Source of the DNA: Paracoccus indicus
GTDB lineage: Bacteria > Pseudomonadota > Alphaproteobacteria > Rhodobacterales > Rhodobacteraceae
Length of the DNA: 64,000 nt
Assembly: GCF_003056335.1 (NCBI RefSeq)
Contig: NZ_PYWA01000003.1
Location: 310,001 to 374,000 of the forward strand
Direction: 5' to 3'
Below are positions 53,707 to 63,909 of the stretch, piece by piece (position 1 is the first letter of the stretch; every line of letters starts with the position of its first letter). Made by a program: the position numbers and the translations under genes. A model generated the notes under the pieces. It was not told the origin of the DNA. It did no database searches and worked only from the letters and a program-made list of their open reading frames with translations.

Positions 53707-53735
53707 GGATTAGATCGACAGGGGTTGAAGCGCAA
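53707..53735 (-). promoter_or_regulatory. Promoter candidate for tRNA-Ser
   Basis: On the minus strand TTGCGC (53735-53730) and TAATCC (53712-53707) are separated by 17 bases, 24 bases before the tRNA 5' end at 53683. Confidence 0.45.
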
Positions 53736-53791
53736 GGGGGTTTCGACCAAAAAATGCATAAGTGTCGAATTTTCTTGGGAAGGTGCGGGTG

Positions 53792-54667
53792 ATGCTGACG
53801 ATCATGTGTCTTGGAACCGCACTGGCCGTAGGGCCGGTCATGCCGGACAGCGCGGCTGACTGGCCCGAACGGATCGTGCAGGCGCAGGTCGCGAAACAGT
53901 CCAGCACTGTCGAGCACCTTTGGTCGGTCCTGAACCTCGAACCTCAAATGCGGATATTCCAGCAGGAGGCTGTTTCCGAAGCCGCGCGTCTCGCCTCCGA
54001 GGGCATGATCGCGGGTACCGGTCGGCCTTGGTCGGCGACAGTCGGCGACATTCATGACCCCGCCCGGCTTAAGACGCTTTTTCGTCGGGGACTGGCGCGG
54101 TCCTTGGACAATGCCGACCCCGCGCTGATCGCCGAGGCGTTGCGCTTTTATGAAACGGGGCTTGGGCGACGGCTGGTTCCGCTTGAGACCTCGGCCCGCA
54201 ACGCCATGCTGGATGATCAGGTCACGGCCCACGCCAGCGAGGCCTTTGCCAAAGCCGAAGCTCAGGGTGATCCCCGTGCTGCACAGATCCTGCGCCTGAT
54301 CGAGGAGGCCGATCTGATCGCACCGAATGTTAGCAGTGGGCTGAACGCCTCGGTCGCGTTTTCGACTGGCTTTGGCGCCGTAGGCGGGTTCGACATGCCT
54401 TTGACGCAAGATCAGATGTTGGCGGAGACCTGGGCGCAGCAGGACCAGATCGAGGCCGAAACCCGCGATTGGCTGCAAGCCTTTCTGATGCTTGCCTATT
54501 CGCCTTTGTCGGATAACCAGATCGACACCTATACCGCCTTTGCCACATCCGCCGCTGGACGAGAGTTGGCGCAAGTCATGTTCGCAGCCTATGATGCCGT
54601 GTTCCTGCAGACGTCGCGCGACATGGGGATGGCAGCAGGTCTGCGCCTGCAGGGACAACAGCTATGA
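53792..54667 (+). CDS. DUF2059-type exported protein
   Basis: A 291-residue protein with a Sec signal (MLTIMCLGTALAVGPVMPDSA) and an all-helical mature part. Blocks such as ALIAEALRFYETGLGRRLVPLE and LLMLAYSPLSDNQIDTYTAFATSAAGRELAQVMFAAYD-like repeats of the DUF2059 type (helix around an FY..P..G motif) occur twice. Role unknown. The ATG at 53792 is chosen over a GTG at 53762 for the signal peptide. It overlaps the following NUDIX gene by ATGA, so the two are translationally coupled. Confidence 0.65.
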   Translation: MLTIMCLGTALAVGPVMPDSAADWPERIVQAQVAKQSSTVEHLWSVLNLEPQMRIFQQEAVSEAARLASEGMIAGTGRPWSATVGDIHDPARLKTLFRRGLARSLDNADPALIAEALRFYETGLGRRLVPLETSARNAMLDDQVTAHASEAFAKAEAQGDPRAAQILRLIEEADLIAPNVSSGLNASVAFSTGFGAVGGFDMPLTQDQMLAETWAQQDQIEAETRDWLQAFLMLAYSPLSDNQIDTYTAFATSAAGRELAQVMFAAYDAVFLQTSRDMGMAAGLRLQGQQL

Positions 54668-55743
54668 CAGTCATTCTTGTCGGGCCGTTGGCACAGCCGG
54701 AACTGATGCGGGCGCTTGACCTGGAGGGTGCGCCCGTAGCGATTGCGGGCAGCCTGTACGGCGGATCGCATGCCGGGCTGCAAAGGGACGGCTGGCCCAG
54801 CTGGGCGGACGATGGCGGTCGGCTGCAAGGCGTCGCCGTTCACATATCGCCGCAGTTGCAGCGCTATGCCGCTGTCATGCATCTGCCTGTCCACGACATC
54901 GGAGGCCATCGGGTCATGGGTATGACGGACCAACCGAAGACCGACGCCCGATGGTATCCCGACCCCGACCGCGACGCACTGAACGCCGAGATTGCCCGCC
55001 AGATCATCGCTGCTGGCGACGACGTCGATCCTGAGCTTCTGGCTTGGCGGTTGCCGATGATCGGGATCTGGGCCTCGACACGGATCAGGGCTGCCGGGAT
55101 GCCGATTTCGGGGCAGGGGGTTGTCGCGCACCGCGGCCCGGATGCTGTCCGCACGCTGGAACGCCATCAGCGCTTCCAAGGGTATTTTGCCGTCGAAGAG
55201 CGGAGCCTGACCCATGATTTGCACCAAGGGGGCAGTTCGACCCGCGTGACCCGCGAAGGGTTTCTGATGGGGGATGCCGTGGTCATGCTGCCGTGGGATC
55301 CCGTGCGCGATCGCGTGTTGATCATCGAACAGTTCCGCTTTGCCCCCTATCTGCGCGGCGATCCGCAGCCGTGGCAGCTTGAGCCCATCGCGGGTCGTGT
55401 GGATGCCGGTGAGACGGTCGAAGCAGCCATCCTGCGCGAAGCCCGCGAGGAGGCGGGGTTGGACATCAAGACCCTGCTGCCCTGCTTCAACTGCTATCCC
55501 AGTCCGGGCGCGGTCTGCGAGTTTCTGTACCAGTTCATCGGCATCGCGGACCTTCCCGATGATGTCACGGGTGTCCACGGGTTGGATGCCGAGGCCGAGG
55601 ACATCCGCAGCCATGTCATGGACCGCACGCGTCTGTCGGATCTGGTGGACCAGGGCCAGATCGCCAACGGTCCATTATCCACGCTTTCGCTGTGGCTGGA
55701 CGCCCGCGTGGACAGGATCAGGGCGGAACTGGCGGGCCGCTAG
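54664..55743 (+). CDS. trgB: TrgB-like NUDIX hydrolase with GGCT-like N-terminal domain
   Basis: A 359-residue two-domain protein. Residues about 1-110 resemble gamma-glutamylcyclotransferase/AIG2-like proteins (ILVGPLAQPELMRALDL, IAGSLYGG), though the catalytic Glu is not evident. Residues about 180-359 are an ADP-ribose pyrophosphatase-type NUDIX domain; the complete NUDIX box runs from Gly244 (GRVDAGETVEAAILREAREE). Rhodobacter sphaeroides TrgB, from a tellurite-resistance locus next to cysK, has this make-up, and cysK follows here. The partner trgA is absent. Resistance function is inferred. Confidence 0.8.
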   Translation: MTVILVGPLAQPELMRALDLEGAPVAIAGSLYGGSHAGLQRDGWPSWADDGGRLQGVAVHISPQLQRYAAVMHLPVHDIGGHRVMGMTDQPKTDARWYPDPDRDALNAEIARQIIAAGDDVDPELLAWRLPMIGIWASTRIRAAGMPISGQGVVAHRGPDAVRTLERHQRFQGYFAVEERSLTHDLHQGGSSTRVTREGFLMGDAVVMLPWDPVRDRVLIIEQFRFAPYLRGDPQPWQLEPIAGRVDAGETVEAAILREAREEAGLDIKTLLPCFNCYPSPGAVCEFLYQFIGIADLPDDVTGVHGLDAEAEDIRSHVMDRTRLSDLVDQGQIANGPLSTLSLWLDARVDRIRAELAGR

Positions 55744-55765
55744 GGCCGTTCCCTGCTGGTCACGG

Positions 55766-55793
55766 CACCGTGGGGCGGGGTTGCCCCTTGGTG
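55766..55793 (+). promoter_or_regulatory. Hairpin in the trgB-cysK spacer
   Basis: CACC-GT-GGGGC (55766-55776) pairs with GCCCC-TT-GGTG (55783-55793), with a symmetric internal loop. It begins 23 bases after the trgB stop and has no T-tract. It may be a terminator of trgB or part of a cysK leader. Confidence 0.35.
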
Positions 55794-55850
55794 GCGTGCA
55801 TGTGTAGGTATTCAGCATATTGAACCCAACCGGAAAAAAGGTCGATCGCC

Positions 55851-56882
55851 ATGCGAATCTGTTCTGATCTGGCCGACGCGATCGGCAATACCCCGTTGAT
55901 CCGTCTGAACCGCGCCAGCGACGAAACCGGCTGCGAGATCCTCGGCAAGGCCGAATTCATGAACCCCGGCCAGTCGGTCAAGGACCGCGCGGCGCTGTAT
56001 ATCATCAAGGATGCGGTCGCACGCGGCGCGCTGCGTCCCGGCGGCACCATCGTGGAAGGGACCGCGGGCAACACCGGCATCGGGCTGGCGCTGGTCGGTG
56101 CCTCGATGGGCTTCAAATCGGTGATCGTCATCCCGGAAACCCAAAGCCAGGAAAAGAAGGACATGCTGCGCCTTGCAGGTGCCACCTTGGTTGAGGTTCC
56201 CGCAGCCCCTTACAAGAACCCGAACAACTATGTCCGCTATTCCGGTCGTCTGGCCGAGGCGCTGGCGCGCACCGAGCCCAACGGCGCGATCTGGGCCAAC
56301 CAGTTCGACAATACCGCCAACCGCCAGGCCCATGTCGAAACCACCGGCCCCGAGATCTGGGACCAGACCGACGGCAAGGTCGACGGCTTCATCTGCGCCG
56401 TCGGATCGGGCGGTACGCTGGCGGGGGTGGCCGATGCGCTGCAGCCCAAGGGCGTCAAGATCGGCCTGACCGACCCCGAGGGCGCGGCGCTTCACTCCTT
56501 CTATACCACCGGCGAATTCGACAGCCCCGGCAGCTCGATCACCGAAGGCATCGGGCAGGGGCGCATCACCGACAACCTGAAGGGCTTCACCCCTGATTTC
56601 AGCTGGCGCATTCCCGACGATGAGGCCCTGCCCATCGTCTTCGACCTGCTGAAGGACGAAGGCCTGTGCCTTGGCGGGTCGTCGGGCATCAACATCGCCG
56701 GTGCCATCCGCATGGCCCGCGAGATGGGTCCGGGCCATACCATCGTCACGATCCTGTGCGACTACGGGAACCGTTACCAGACCAAGCTGTTCAACCCCGA
56801 GTTCCTGCGCGCCAAGGGCCTGCCCGTTCCCGAATGGCTGACCCGCGGCGCACCCGAGCTGCCCGAAGTCTTTGAAGGTTGA
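55851..56882 (+). CDS. cysK: Cysteine synthase A (O-acetylserine sulfhydrylase)
   Basis: CysK makes cysteine from O-acetylserine and sulfide. The 343-residue PLP enzyme has the cofactor lysine Lys44 in NPGQSVKDRAAL, the substrate loop EGTAGNTGIGLA and the phosphate-binding GSGGTLAGV. A Cys-rich C-terminal regulatory domain is absent. In Rhodobacter sphaeroides cysK adjoins trgAB and increases tellurite resistance, matching the order here. It supplies cysteine for the two desulfurases encoded at 8.3 and 14.1 kb. Confidence 0.95.
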   Translation: MRICSDLADAIGNTPLIRLNRASDETGCEILGKAEFMNPGQSVKDRAALYIIKDAVARGALRPGGTIVEGTAGNTGIGLALVGASMGFKSVIVIPETQSQEKKDMLRLAGATLVEVPAAPYKNPNNYVRYSGRLAEALARTEPNGAIWANQFDNTANRQAHVETTGPEIWDQTDGKVDGFICAVGSGGTLAGVADALQPKGVKIGLTDPEGAALHSFYTTGEFDSPGSSITEGIGQGRITDNLKGFTPDFSWRIPDDEALPIVFDLLKDEGLCLGGSSGINIAGAIRMAREMGPGHTIVTILCDYGNRYQTKLFNPEFLRAKGLPVPEWLTRGAPELPEVFEG

Positions 56883-56890
56883 TCCACTAC

Positions 56891-59347
56891 ATGCGACATT
56901 TCCTAGCAATGCTGATGGTGGCCTTCCTGGCCATCACGGCAACGCCGATCCTTGCCCAGCAGAACCAGACCCTGAACTATGACCAGTGGGAACAGACCGC
57001 CGAAAAGGTCGAGGCTCTCTCGGTCGATCCGCAGGCTTCGGACGCAGCCCTCGATCAGGCGCGCGATACCATCGTCGAATGGCGCGACCGCCTTCAGCAG
57101 GGTCAGAACGTCAACGCCGACCGCATCGCAACCCTGCGCAACCAGATCGAGGCGCTTGGCCCCGCACCCGCTGAAGGTGAAAGCGAAGACGCCGACGTCG
57201 CCAGCCGCCGCAAGGAGCTGAACGAACAGCTGTCCACAGCGCAGGCCCCCCGGCTTGCCGCGACCGAGGCGGCAAGCCGTGCGAATTCGATCATCTCGCA
57301 GATCGACGAGGTCATCCGTCAGCGACAGGCCTTGGCGTTGGCGCGTCAGACACCCTCGCCCTTGCTGCCCACCAGCTGGGCCGCAGCGGTCTCGGACGGT
57401 TTCAAGCTGCTGGAGGGCGTCGCCTCCGAGGTTTCGGTCCAAGGTGCCACAGCCGAGACCTTTGCCGAAGCGCGTTCCCGCCTGCCCATCGCGGGCGCCT
57501 ATCTGCTGGCGGCGATCCTGCTGCTGACGCTTGGCCGGCGTTGGATCATCAACCTTCCGTCGCGGCTGTCGGCGCGTGCGTCGTCCTACAGCCGGGCGGT
57601 CATGGCCTTCGTCGTGTCGCTTGGCCAGATCGCCGTGCCGATGATCGGGGTCAACCTTGCGATCCGCGCGATCCAGGCGACAGGTCTGCCCGGTCCTTGG
57701 ACCACACCGTTCCTTGACGCCCTGCCGGTTGCGGCCGTCATCCTGTTCGGCGGCATCTGGCTGGCAAGGGCGATGTTCCCGCGCGAGGCCATCGCCTATA
57801 CCTCGCTGCAGATGGGGGAGGCTGCCCGCATATCGGCCGCACGCATGGTCACCACGCTGGCGACCCTGATGTCGATCCACCACATCCTGTCGCGCGCCGT
57901 GCTGCCGCTTTCCGGACTCTACGAGCAGGGCGAGGCGCAGGTCGGTCGCGTACCGGTCCAGTTCAGCGAGGCCGCCGCCGGTGTGTGGCATATCGTCATG
58001 GTCGTCCTTGCCGGTCTTGCGATGGTCAAGCTGGGCAATACGCTGCGCCGCCTGACGCGCGATTCCGTCACGCAGGATCTGTCCTATCGCCATTGGATCG
58101 TGGCCTGGGCGGGCGAGCTGACCCGCATCGTGCCGATCATCGCACTGATCGCAATGGCTGCAGGCTATATCAACCTCGGCAATCTTCTGGTCTGGCCGTG
58201 GCTCTTGTCGCTCGGGCTGGTTGCGCTGCTGATCCTGCTGCAGGATTTCATCGCCGACGTCTTCAACATGCTGCAGCGTGGTGCCGAAGGGGCCCGCGAC
58301 GGTCTGGCACCGCTGCTGATCGGCTTTGCGCTGGTCATCCTGTCGGTGCCGCTGTTCCTGGTCATCTGGGGCGCATCGACCGAGGAATTGGGTGAATACT
58401 GGGTGCGCTTCCGCACCGGCATCAGCCTTGGCGGCATCACTCTGTCCCCCGGCGCGATCCTGACGTTCCTAGTCGTCTTTGCCATCGGCTACGGCGTCAC
58501 CCGGACGGTGCAGGGGGCGTTCCGCACCTCGATCCTGCCGAAGACCAAGCTTGATCCCGGTGGTCAGAATGCGCTGGTATCCGGTCTGGGCTATGTCGGC
58601 GTCTTCCTAGCGGCAGTTCTGGCCATCACCTCGGCCGGCATCGACCTCAGCTCGCTCGCCATCGTTGCGGGTGCACTGTCTGTCGGTATCGGTTTCGGCC
58701 TGCAGAACATCGTGTCGAACTTCGTGTCCGGCATCATCCTGCTGATCGAACGTCCCGTCAGCGTTGGCGACTGGATCAGCGCGGGTGGGCAGCAGGGGAT
58801 CGTCAAGCGTATCTCGGTCCGCTCGACCCAGGTCGAGACTTTCGATAAGACCGAGGTGATCGTCCCGAACAGCGACCTGATCAGCCAGCCGGTCACCAAT
58901 TGGACCCGCCACAACAAGGTGGGCCGCATCATCGTGCCGGTCGGCGTCGCCTATGGCACCGATACCCGCAAGGTCGAACGCATCTTGCGCGAGATCATCG
59001 AGGATCAGCCCATGGTCGCCATCGATCCGCCCCCCTCGGTCCTGTTCCGGGGCTTGGGTGCCGACTCGCTCGACTTCGAGATCCGCGCCATTCTTGCCGA
59101 TGTCGGCGCAGGTCTGGGCGTCACCTCGGATGTGCTGCACGAGGTCGTCCGCCGGTTCGAGGAGGAAGGCATCGAGGTGCCCTTCGCACAGCGCGACATC
59201 TGGCTGCGCAACCCCGAGGCCCTGACGGGCGCGGAAAAGCCCGTACGTGAGGCACCCTCCGGCCCGCAAAAGCACGACCCGGCCCTGATCTTCGATCAGG
59301 ATTCAGATGCTGCGGGTCTGCCGGACGGTGGTGACGGCGACCGGTGA
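56891..59347 (+). CDS. Large MscS-type mechanosensitive channel with DUF3772 domain
   Basis: An 818-residue membrane protein: Sec signal (LMVAFLAITATPILA), a periplasmic coiled-coil DUF3772 region (residues about 25-160), roughly ten helices, then the MscS pore and cytosolic domain. The pore helix and beta domain are recognisable in GIGFGLQNIVSNFVSG, ERPVSVGDWIS and VIVPNSDLISQPVTNW. It should release solutes on hypo-osmotic shock, as KefA/MscK-like channels do. The ATG at 56891 fits the signal; a TTG at 56879 overlaps the cysK stop. A strong terminator follows. Confidence 0.92.
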   Translation: MRHFLAMLMVAFLAITATPILAQQNQTLNYDQWEQTAEKVEALSVDPQASDAALDQARDTIVEWRDRLQQGQNVNADRIATLRNQIEALGPAPAEGESEDADVASRRKELNEQLSTAQAPRLAATEAASRANSIISQIDEVIRQRQALALARQTPSPLLPTSWAAAVSDGFKLLEGVASEVSVQGATAETFAEARSRLPIAGAYLLAAILLLTLGRRWIINLPSRLSARASSYSRAVMAFVVSLGQIAVPMIGVNLAIRAIQATGLPGPWTTPFLDALPVAAVILFGGIWLARAMFPREAIAYTSLQMGEAARISAARMVTTLATLMSIHHILSRAVLPLSGLYEQGEAQVGRVPVQFSEAAAGVWHIVMVVLAGLAMVKLGNTLRRLTRDSVTQDLSYRHWIVAWAGELTRIVPIIALIAMAAGYINLGNLLVWPWLLSLGLVALLILLQDFIADVFNMLQRGAEGARDGLAPLLIGFALVILSVPLFLVIWGASTEELGEYWVRFRTGISLGGITLSPGAILTFLVVFAIGYGVTRTVQGAFRTSILPKTKLDPGGQNALVSGLGYVGVFLAAVLAITSAGIDLSSLAIVAGALSVGIGFGLQNIVSNFVSGIILLIERPVSVGDWISAGGQQGIVKRISVRSTQVETFDKTEVIVPNSDLISQPVTNWTRHNKVGRIIVPVGVAYGTDTRKVERILREIIEDQPMVAIDPPPSVLFRGLGADSLDFEIRAILADVGAGLGVTSDVLHEVVRRFEEEGIEVPFAQRDIWLRNPEALTGAEKPVREAPSGPQKHDPALIFDQDSDAAGLPDGGDGDR

Positions 59348-59365
59348 TCGCGCAGTTCAAACGAT

Positions 59366-59400
59366 AAAAGGCGCCCTCGGGAAACCGGGGGCGCCTTTTT
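59366..59400. terminator. Bidirectional Rho-independent terminator
   Basis: AAAAGGCGCCC (59366-59376) and GGGCGCCTTTTT (59389-59400) form a long stem with an inner CGG/CCG pair; T-tracts on both strands. Between the convergent MscS-type and AI-2E-family genes. Confidence 0.9.
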
Positions 59401-59421
59401 CATGACAAAGACGTCAGCGTT

Positions 59422-60516
59422 TCACGCAGCGCGGGGGCTGTCCTGACGGTCGCTGGTGCCATCATCGGGCAGCCCTTCGCGCGACAGCATCACGGCGACG
59501 GGACGCAGCCAAGGGATATGCGCGCAAACGATCATCAGCGCCACCATGATGGGGACCGCAAGGAACATGCCGGGAATGCCCCAGACCGCGCCCCAGAAGG
59601 CCAGCGACAGGATGATCCCGAAGCTGGACAGCCGCAGCGTCTGGCCCAGCAGCATCGGGTCGATGACATTGCCGATGATGAACTGCACAAGACTGCACAG
59701 CGCCCCGACGATCAACGTCATCGTCATGTCGCCTGTTAGCACGAAGACAAGAATTGCCGCGACGACCGTCGCGACGATGGACCCGACCGAGGGGATGAAG
59801 TTCAGCACGAAGGTTAGGATGGCCACGGCGGTCGCCAACTCCAGACCGAAACCGTTGAAGATCAGCCAGACCAGTGTCGCGGTGACCAGGCTGACCGCGG
59901 TCTTGACCACCAGATAGCGGTTCACCCGATGCATGATCGAGGTGATGATCCGCCGGACCTGTCGCGCCTGATCGGCATCCTCGGACAGGCGTTCGACCTT
60001 CTGGGGAAACCAGACCTGTTCGGCGAACATGAAGCCCACGAACAGGATGACCAGCACGCTGCCCGACAGAATGCCCGAGGCCTGACCGGCCAAGGACCTG
60101 ATCCAGCCGGTGATATTGAAGTTGGTCAGCGCCGTGATGATGCGTTCCTGCGCCTCGGGGCCAAGACGCTCGGTCAGGGCGGGGATGGCGGCCTGTGCGC
60201 GTTCGGCATAGCTGATCGACAGGAAGACGATCTCATTGACCTGCGCCACGATTGTGGTCGAAATCCACAGAAGTCCAAGCGCGATCCCGATCAGCGCCAG
60301 CGTCGTCGCCAGCCAGTTCGGGACCTTAAGCCGGGTCGAAATTGCGTGGATCGCGTCCGAGGTCAGTGAAAACAGGATGATCGCGATGGCCAGCGAAATC
60401 AGGATGAAGCGCGCCTGCACCAGCATGAACAGCAGCAGGGAAAAGGCGATGATCCCCAGAAAGCCCGTCTGAAGGCGTTCGCGCAAGACCGATTCGTTCG
60501 ATTGATCCAAGGGCAT
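59422..60516 (-). CDS. AI-2E family transporter
   Basis: A 364-residue inner-membrane protein of the AI-2E/PerM family with about eight helices: GIIAFSLLLFMLVQARFIL, FILISLAIAIILF, TTLALIGIALGLLWIS, and the conserved C-terminal NFIPSVGSIVATVVAAIL and QFIIGNVIDPMLLGQTL. Members include the AI-2 exporter TqsA and Na+/H+ antiporters, so the substrate is uncertain. It stands alone between two terminators, next to gyrA in the same direction. Confidence 0.88.
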   Translation of the reverse strand: MPLDQSNESVLRERLQTGFLGIIAFSLLLFMLVQARFILISLAIAIILFSLTSDAIHAISTRLKVPNWLATTLALIGIALGLLWISTTIVAQVNEIVFLSISYAERAQAAIPALTERLGPEAQERIITALTNFNITGWIRSLAGQASGILSGSVLVILFVGFMFAEQVWFPQKVERLSEDADQARQVRRIITSIMHRVNRYLVVKTAVSLVTATLVWLIFNGFGLELATAVAILTFVLNFIPSVGSIVATVVAAILVFVLTGDMTMTLIVGALCSLVQFIIGNVIDPMLLGQTLRLSSFGIILSLAFWGAVWGIPGMFLAVPIMVALMIVCAHIPWLRPVAVMLSREGLPDDGTSDRQDSPRAA

Positions 60517-60530
60517 CCCCGCTGGTTCGG

Positions 60531-60557
60531 AAAAGCCCGCCCCGGTCAGGGGCGGGC
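60531..60557 (-). terminator. Rho-independent terminator of gyrA
   Basis: GCCCGCCCC (60535-60543) and GGGGCGGGC (60549-60557) enclose GGTCA; on the minus strand TTTT follows. It lies ten bases past the gyrA stop. Confidence 0.8.
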
Positions 60558-60566
60558 GGGCTCGTT

Positions 60567-63338
60567 TCAGTCCTGATCCTCGTCGGGCAGCACCTCGGCG
60601 TCGGCCTGCTCGGCGATGCGGGCGACCGAGACGACGACCTCTCCGCTGCTGGTATTGAAGACGCGGACACCGCCTGCGGAACGCGACCGGAAGCTGATGC
60701 CTTCGACCGGCACGCGGATCGACTGGCCGGTGGATGTGGCCAGCATGATCTGGTCGTCAAGCTCGACCGGGAAGCTGGCGACGATGGCACCGCCGCGCAT
60801 GGCGCGGTCCATGGCCATCACGCCTTGCCCCCCGCGACCCCGCACCGGGTAATCGTGGCTGGAGCTGATCTTGCCCGCACCTTTCGCGGTGATGGTCAGG
60901 ATCAGATCCTCGGCGGCCGACATCTGGGCATAGCGTTCCTGGGTGATGCTGCCCTCGGCCACGGCTTCCTCGTCCTCATCGGCTTCGGCCCCGTCGTCCA
61001 GCGCGCCGGCCACCGCGCGGCGCATCTTCAGATATGCGGCGCGCTCCGCCGGATCGGCCTCGAAGTGGCGGATGACGGACATGCTGACGACGGTGTCATC
61101 CTTCCCAAGCCGGATGCCCCGAACACCGGTCGAGGCGCGGCTTTGGAAGACACGCACGGCCGTGGTCGGGAAGCGGATGGCTCGACCCGAGGAAGTGAAC
61201 ATCATCACATCGTCCTGGTCGGTCGCCAAGCGCGCCCCGATCAGGCTGACGCCTTCGGGCAGTTTCATCGCGATCTTGCCATTGCGCATGATGTTGGTGA
61301 AATCCGACAGCGCGTTGCGGCGCACGTCGCCCTGATCGGTGGCGAAGATGACCTGATAGTTCTCCCACTCGGTTTCCGGGGCATCCATCGGCAGCAGCGC
61401 CGCGATTGAGACGCCGGAATCGATCGGCAGGATATTGACGATGGCCTTGCCCTTCGAGGTGCGCCCGCCAAGCGGCAGCCGCCAGGTCTTCAGACGATAG
61501 ACCATGCCGTCCGTGGTGAAGAACAGCAGTTCGGTGTGGGTATTGGCCACAAAGAGCGTCGTCACGACGTCGTCTTCCTTGGTGGCCATGCCCGACAGAC
61601 CCTTGCCGCCGCGGCGTTGCGCGCGGAATTCGGCGAGCGCGGTCCGCTTGATGTAACCGCCCGAGGTGATGGTCACGACCATGTCCTCGCGCTCGATCAG
61701 GTCCTCGTCCATCATATCGCCAGACCAGTCGACAATCTCGGTGCGACGGGGAACAGCAAACAGATCGCGGATCTCGCGCAGCTCGGTGCTGATGATATCC
61801 ATGATGCGCTCGCGCGAGGCCAGGATCGCCAGATAGTCGCGGATGCTGTCGGCCAGCGATTGCAGTTCGTCGGTGACCTCCTTGACGCCGATCTGGGTCA
61901 GGCGCTGCAGGCGCAAGTCCAGAATGGCACGGGCCTGGGTTTCCGACAGGTTGTAGGTCCCGTCCTCGTTGACCGGATGCAGCGGATCGTCGATCAGGCG
62001 CAGGTATTCGACGATGTCATGGGCAGGCCAGCGGCGTTCCATCAACCGGGTGCGGGCCTCGGCGGCATCGGCGGACGATCGGATGGTGGCCACGACCTCG
62101 TCGACATTGCTGACGGCGACGGCCAGACCGCAGAGCACGTGGCTGCGTTCGCGGGCCTTGCGCAGTTCATAGGCGGTGCGGCGCGCGACAACTTCCTCGC
62201 GGAAGCTGATGAAATAGGACAGGAATTCGCGCAGCTTCAGCTGTTCGGGCTTGCCACCGTTCAGCGCCAGCATGTTGCAGCCGAAGCTGGTCTGCAGCTG
62301 GGTAAAGCGGAACAGCTGGTTCAGCACGACCTCGGGGGTGGCATCGCGCTTCAGCTCGACCACGACGCGGACGCCTTGGCGGTCGGATTCGTCCTGAACG
62401 CTGGAGATCCCCTCGACGCGCTTTTCCTTGGCCAGTTCGGCGATCTTTTCGATCAGCGTGGCCTTGTTCACCTGATAGGGGATCTCGTCCACGACGATGG
62501 CATAGCGGTCCTTGCGCGGTTCCTCGATATGGGTCTTGGCGCGGATGATGACGCTGCCGCGCCCTTCCAGATAGGCCTTGCGCGCCCCGGACCGGCCCAG
62601 GATCGTCGCGCCGGTCGGAAAGTCCGGACCGGGGATGATTTCCAGCAGACGCTCGGTCGGCAGATCGGGGTTCTCGATTAGCTCCAGCGTGGCGTCGATC
62701 ACCTCGCCCAGGTTGTGGGGGGGGATGTTGGTCGCCATGCCGACGGCGATGCCGCCCGCGCCGTTGACCAGCATGTTGGGAAAGCGGGCGGGCAGGACGG
62801 TCGGTTCGCGGTCCTTCCCGTCATAGTTGTCCTGAAAATCGACGGTGTCCTTGTCGATATCCATCAGCAGATAGCTGGCAGGCTTGTCCATGCGCACTTC
62901 GGTGTAGCGCATGGCCGCCGCGCTGTCGCCGTCCATGCTGCCGAAGTTGCCCTGTCCGTCCAGCAGCGGCAGCGACATCGAGAAGTCCTGTGCCAGACGG
63001 ACCAGCGCGTCATAGATCGCGCTGTCGCCATGCGGGTGATACTTACCCATGACGTCGCCAACCGGACGGGCCGATTTGCGATAGGATTTGTCGTGCGTGT
63101 TCCCGCTTTCATCCATCGCATAGAGGATGCGGCGGTGAACCGGCTTCAGCCCGTCGCGCAGATCGGGGATCGCGCGGCTGACGATGACCGACATGGCATA
63201 GTCCAGATACGATGTCCGCATCTCGTCGCTGATGTCGATGACCGGGCCGTCATGGTGCATGACCACGCGCGTCTCGGTGCTGTTTTCGTCACCATTCTCG
63301 GGGGATTGGGGCAGATCGTCTTCTGGGGTGTCGGCCAC
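60567..63338 (-). CDS. gyrA: DNA gyrase subunit A
   Basis: The 923-residue A subunit carries the DNA-breaking tyrosine, Tyr145 (AAMRYTEVR). The quinolone-resistance region reads [16 protein letters not shown] with Ser106 and Asp110, equivalent to Ser83 and Asp87 of E. coli, so the sensitive-type residues are present. The GyrA box QRRGGKG is intact in the C-terminal wrapping domain, and an acidic insertion ([12 protein letters not shown]) sits in that domain around residues 790-800. Works with GyrB to introduce negative supercoils. Confidence 0.98.
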   Translation of the reverse strand: MADTPEDDLPQSPENGDENSTETRVVMHHDGPVIDISDEMRTSYLDYAMSVIVSRAIPDLRDGLKPVHRRILYAMDESGNTHDKSYRKSARPVGDVMGKYHPHGDSAIYDALVRLAQDFSMSLPLLDGQGNFGSMDGDSAAAMRYTEVRMDKPASYLLMDIDKDTVDFQDNYDGKDREPTVLPARFPNMLVNGAGGIAVGMATNIPPHNLGEVIDATLELIENPDLPTERLLEIIPGPDFPTGATILGRSGARKAYLEGRGSVIIRAKTHIEEPRKDRYAIVVDEIPYQVNKATLIEKIAELAKEKRVEGISSVQDESDRQGVRVVVELKRDATPEVVLNQLFRFTQLQTSFGCNMLALNGGKPEQLKLREFLSYFISFREEVVARRTAYELRKARERSHVLCGLAVAVSNVDEVVATIRSSADAAEARTRLMERRWPAHDIVEYLRLIDDPLHPVNEDGTYNLSETQARAILDLRLQRLTQIGVKEVTDELQSLADSIRDYLAILASRERIMDIISTELREIRDLFAVPRRTEIVDWSGDMMDEDLIEREDMVVTITSGGYIKRTALAEFRAQRRGGKGLSGMATKEDDVVTTLFVANTHTELLFFTTDGMVYRLKTWRLPLGGRTSKGKAIVNILPIDSGVSIAALLPMDAPETEWENYQVIFATDQGDVRRNALSDFTNIMRNGKIAMKLPEGVSLIGARLATDQDDVMMFTSSGRAIRFPTTAVRVFQSRASTGVRGIRLGKDDTVVSMSVIRHFEADPAERAAYLKMRRAVAGALDDGAEADEDEEAVAEGSITQERYAQMSAAEDLILTITAKGAGKISSSHDYPVRGRGGQGVMAMDRAMRGGAIVASFPVELDDQIMLATSTGQSIRVPVEGISFRSRSAGGVRVFNTSSGEVVVSVARIAEQADAEVLPDEDQD

Positions 63339-63432
63339 GGGTATTCCTCAACATCTTGTCGAGTTCCGGTATAGCCGAGGCCGGTGCAGGGGGCAATCGC
63401 GCCCCCGCCCGCAGGGTCAGGAAAACAACCGC

Positions 63433-63909
63433 TCAGCCCCTGTTTCCCGCCTTTCGCGCGGCCATGCCCCAGATGACGGCCAGAACCGCCGAACAGATCG
63501 CGTTCCAGCCCGCCATCGAGACGCCAAGGAAGCGCCAAGCGACCTCGTCGCAGCGGGTGACGGGGGTGCCCTGCAGCTTGGTCATCAGGTCGCTGGCTGA
63601 CATGCGGGCGAAATCCGCCACCCCGCCCGAACAATGGGCGGGGCCTGGCCACCAGGTCATCTCGACGCCGATGTGATAGATGGCGAAGCCCATGGCTGTC
63701 CCTGCCGCGACCATTCCCAGAACGGCCAGCGCCCGCGTCCAGCCGGTCAGCCAGATCAGCGCGGCGATCACCACAGCCGCGACATGGGGCCAGCGCTGCA
63801 GGATGCACAGCTCGCACGGGGCATAGCCGGCGGCCTGGAACCCAAGGGCGGCGATCAGAAGGGCGGCGGAACCCGCACCTGCAAGATAGGCAAGCTGACG
63901 GGCGGTCAT
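63433..63909 (-). CDS. dsbB: Disulfide bond formation protein B
   Basis: A 158-residue four-helix inner-membrane protein that reoxidises DsbA and passes electrons to quinone. Cys32 and Cys35 (APCELCILQRW) form the first redox pair; Cys93 and Cys120 (PAHCSGG, VTRCDEV) form the second, DsbA-contacting pair. The conserved Arg near the quinone site is Arg39. Its ATG overlaps the stop of the upstream gene, so they are coupled. About 94 bases separate it from gyrA, containing a GGGGGC/GCCCCC hairpin without a T-tract. Confidence 0.93.
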   Translation of the reverse strand: MTARQLAYLAGAGSAALLIAALGFQAAGYAPCELCILQRWPHVAAVVIAALIWLTGWTRALAVLGMVAAGTAMGFAIYHIGVEMTWWPGPAHCSGGVADFARMSASDLMTKLQGTPVTRCDEVAWRFLGVSMAGWNAICSAVLAVIWGMAARKAGNRG

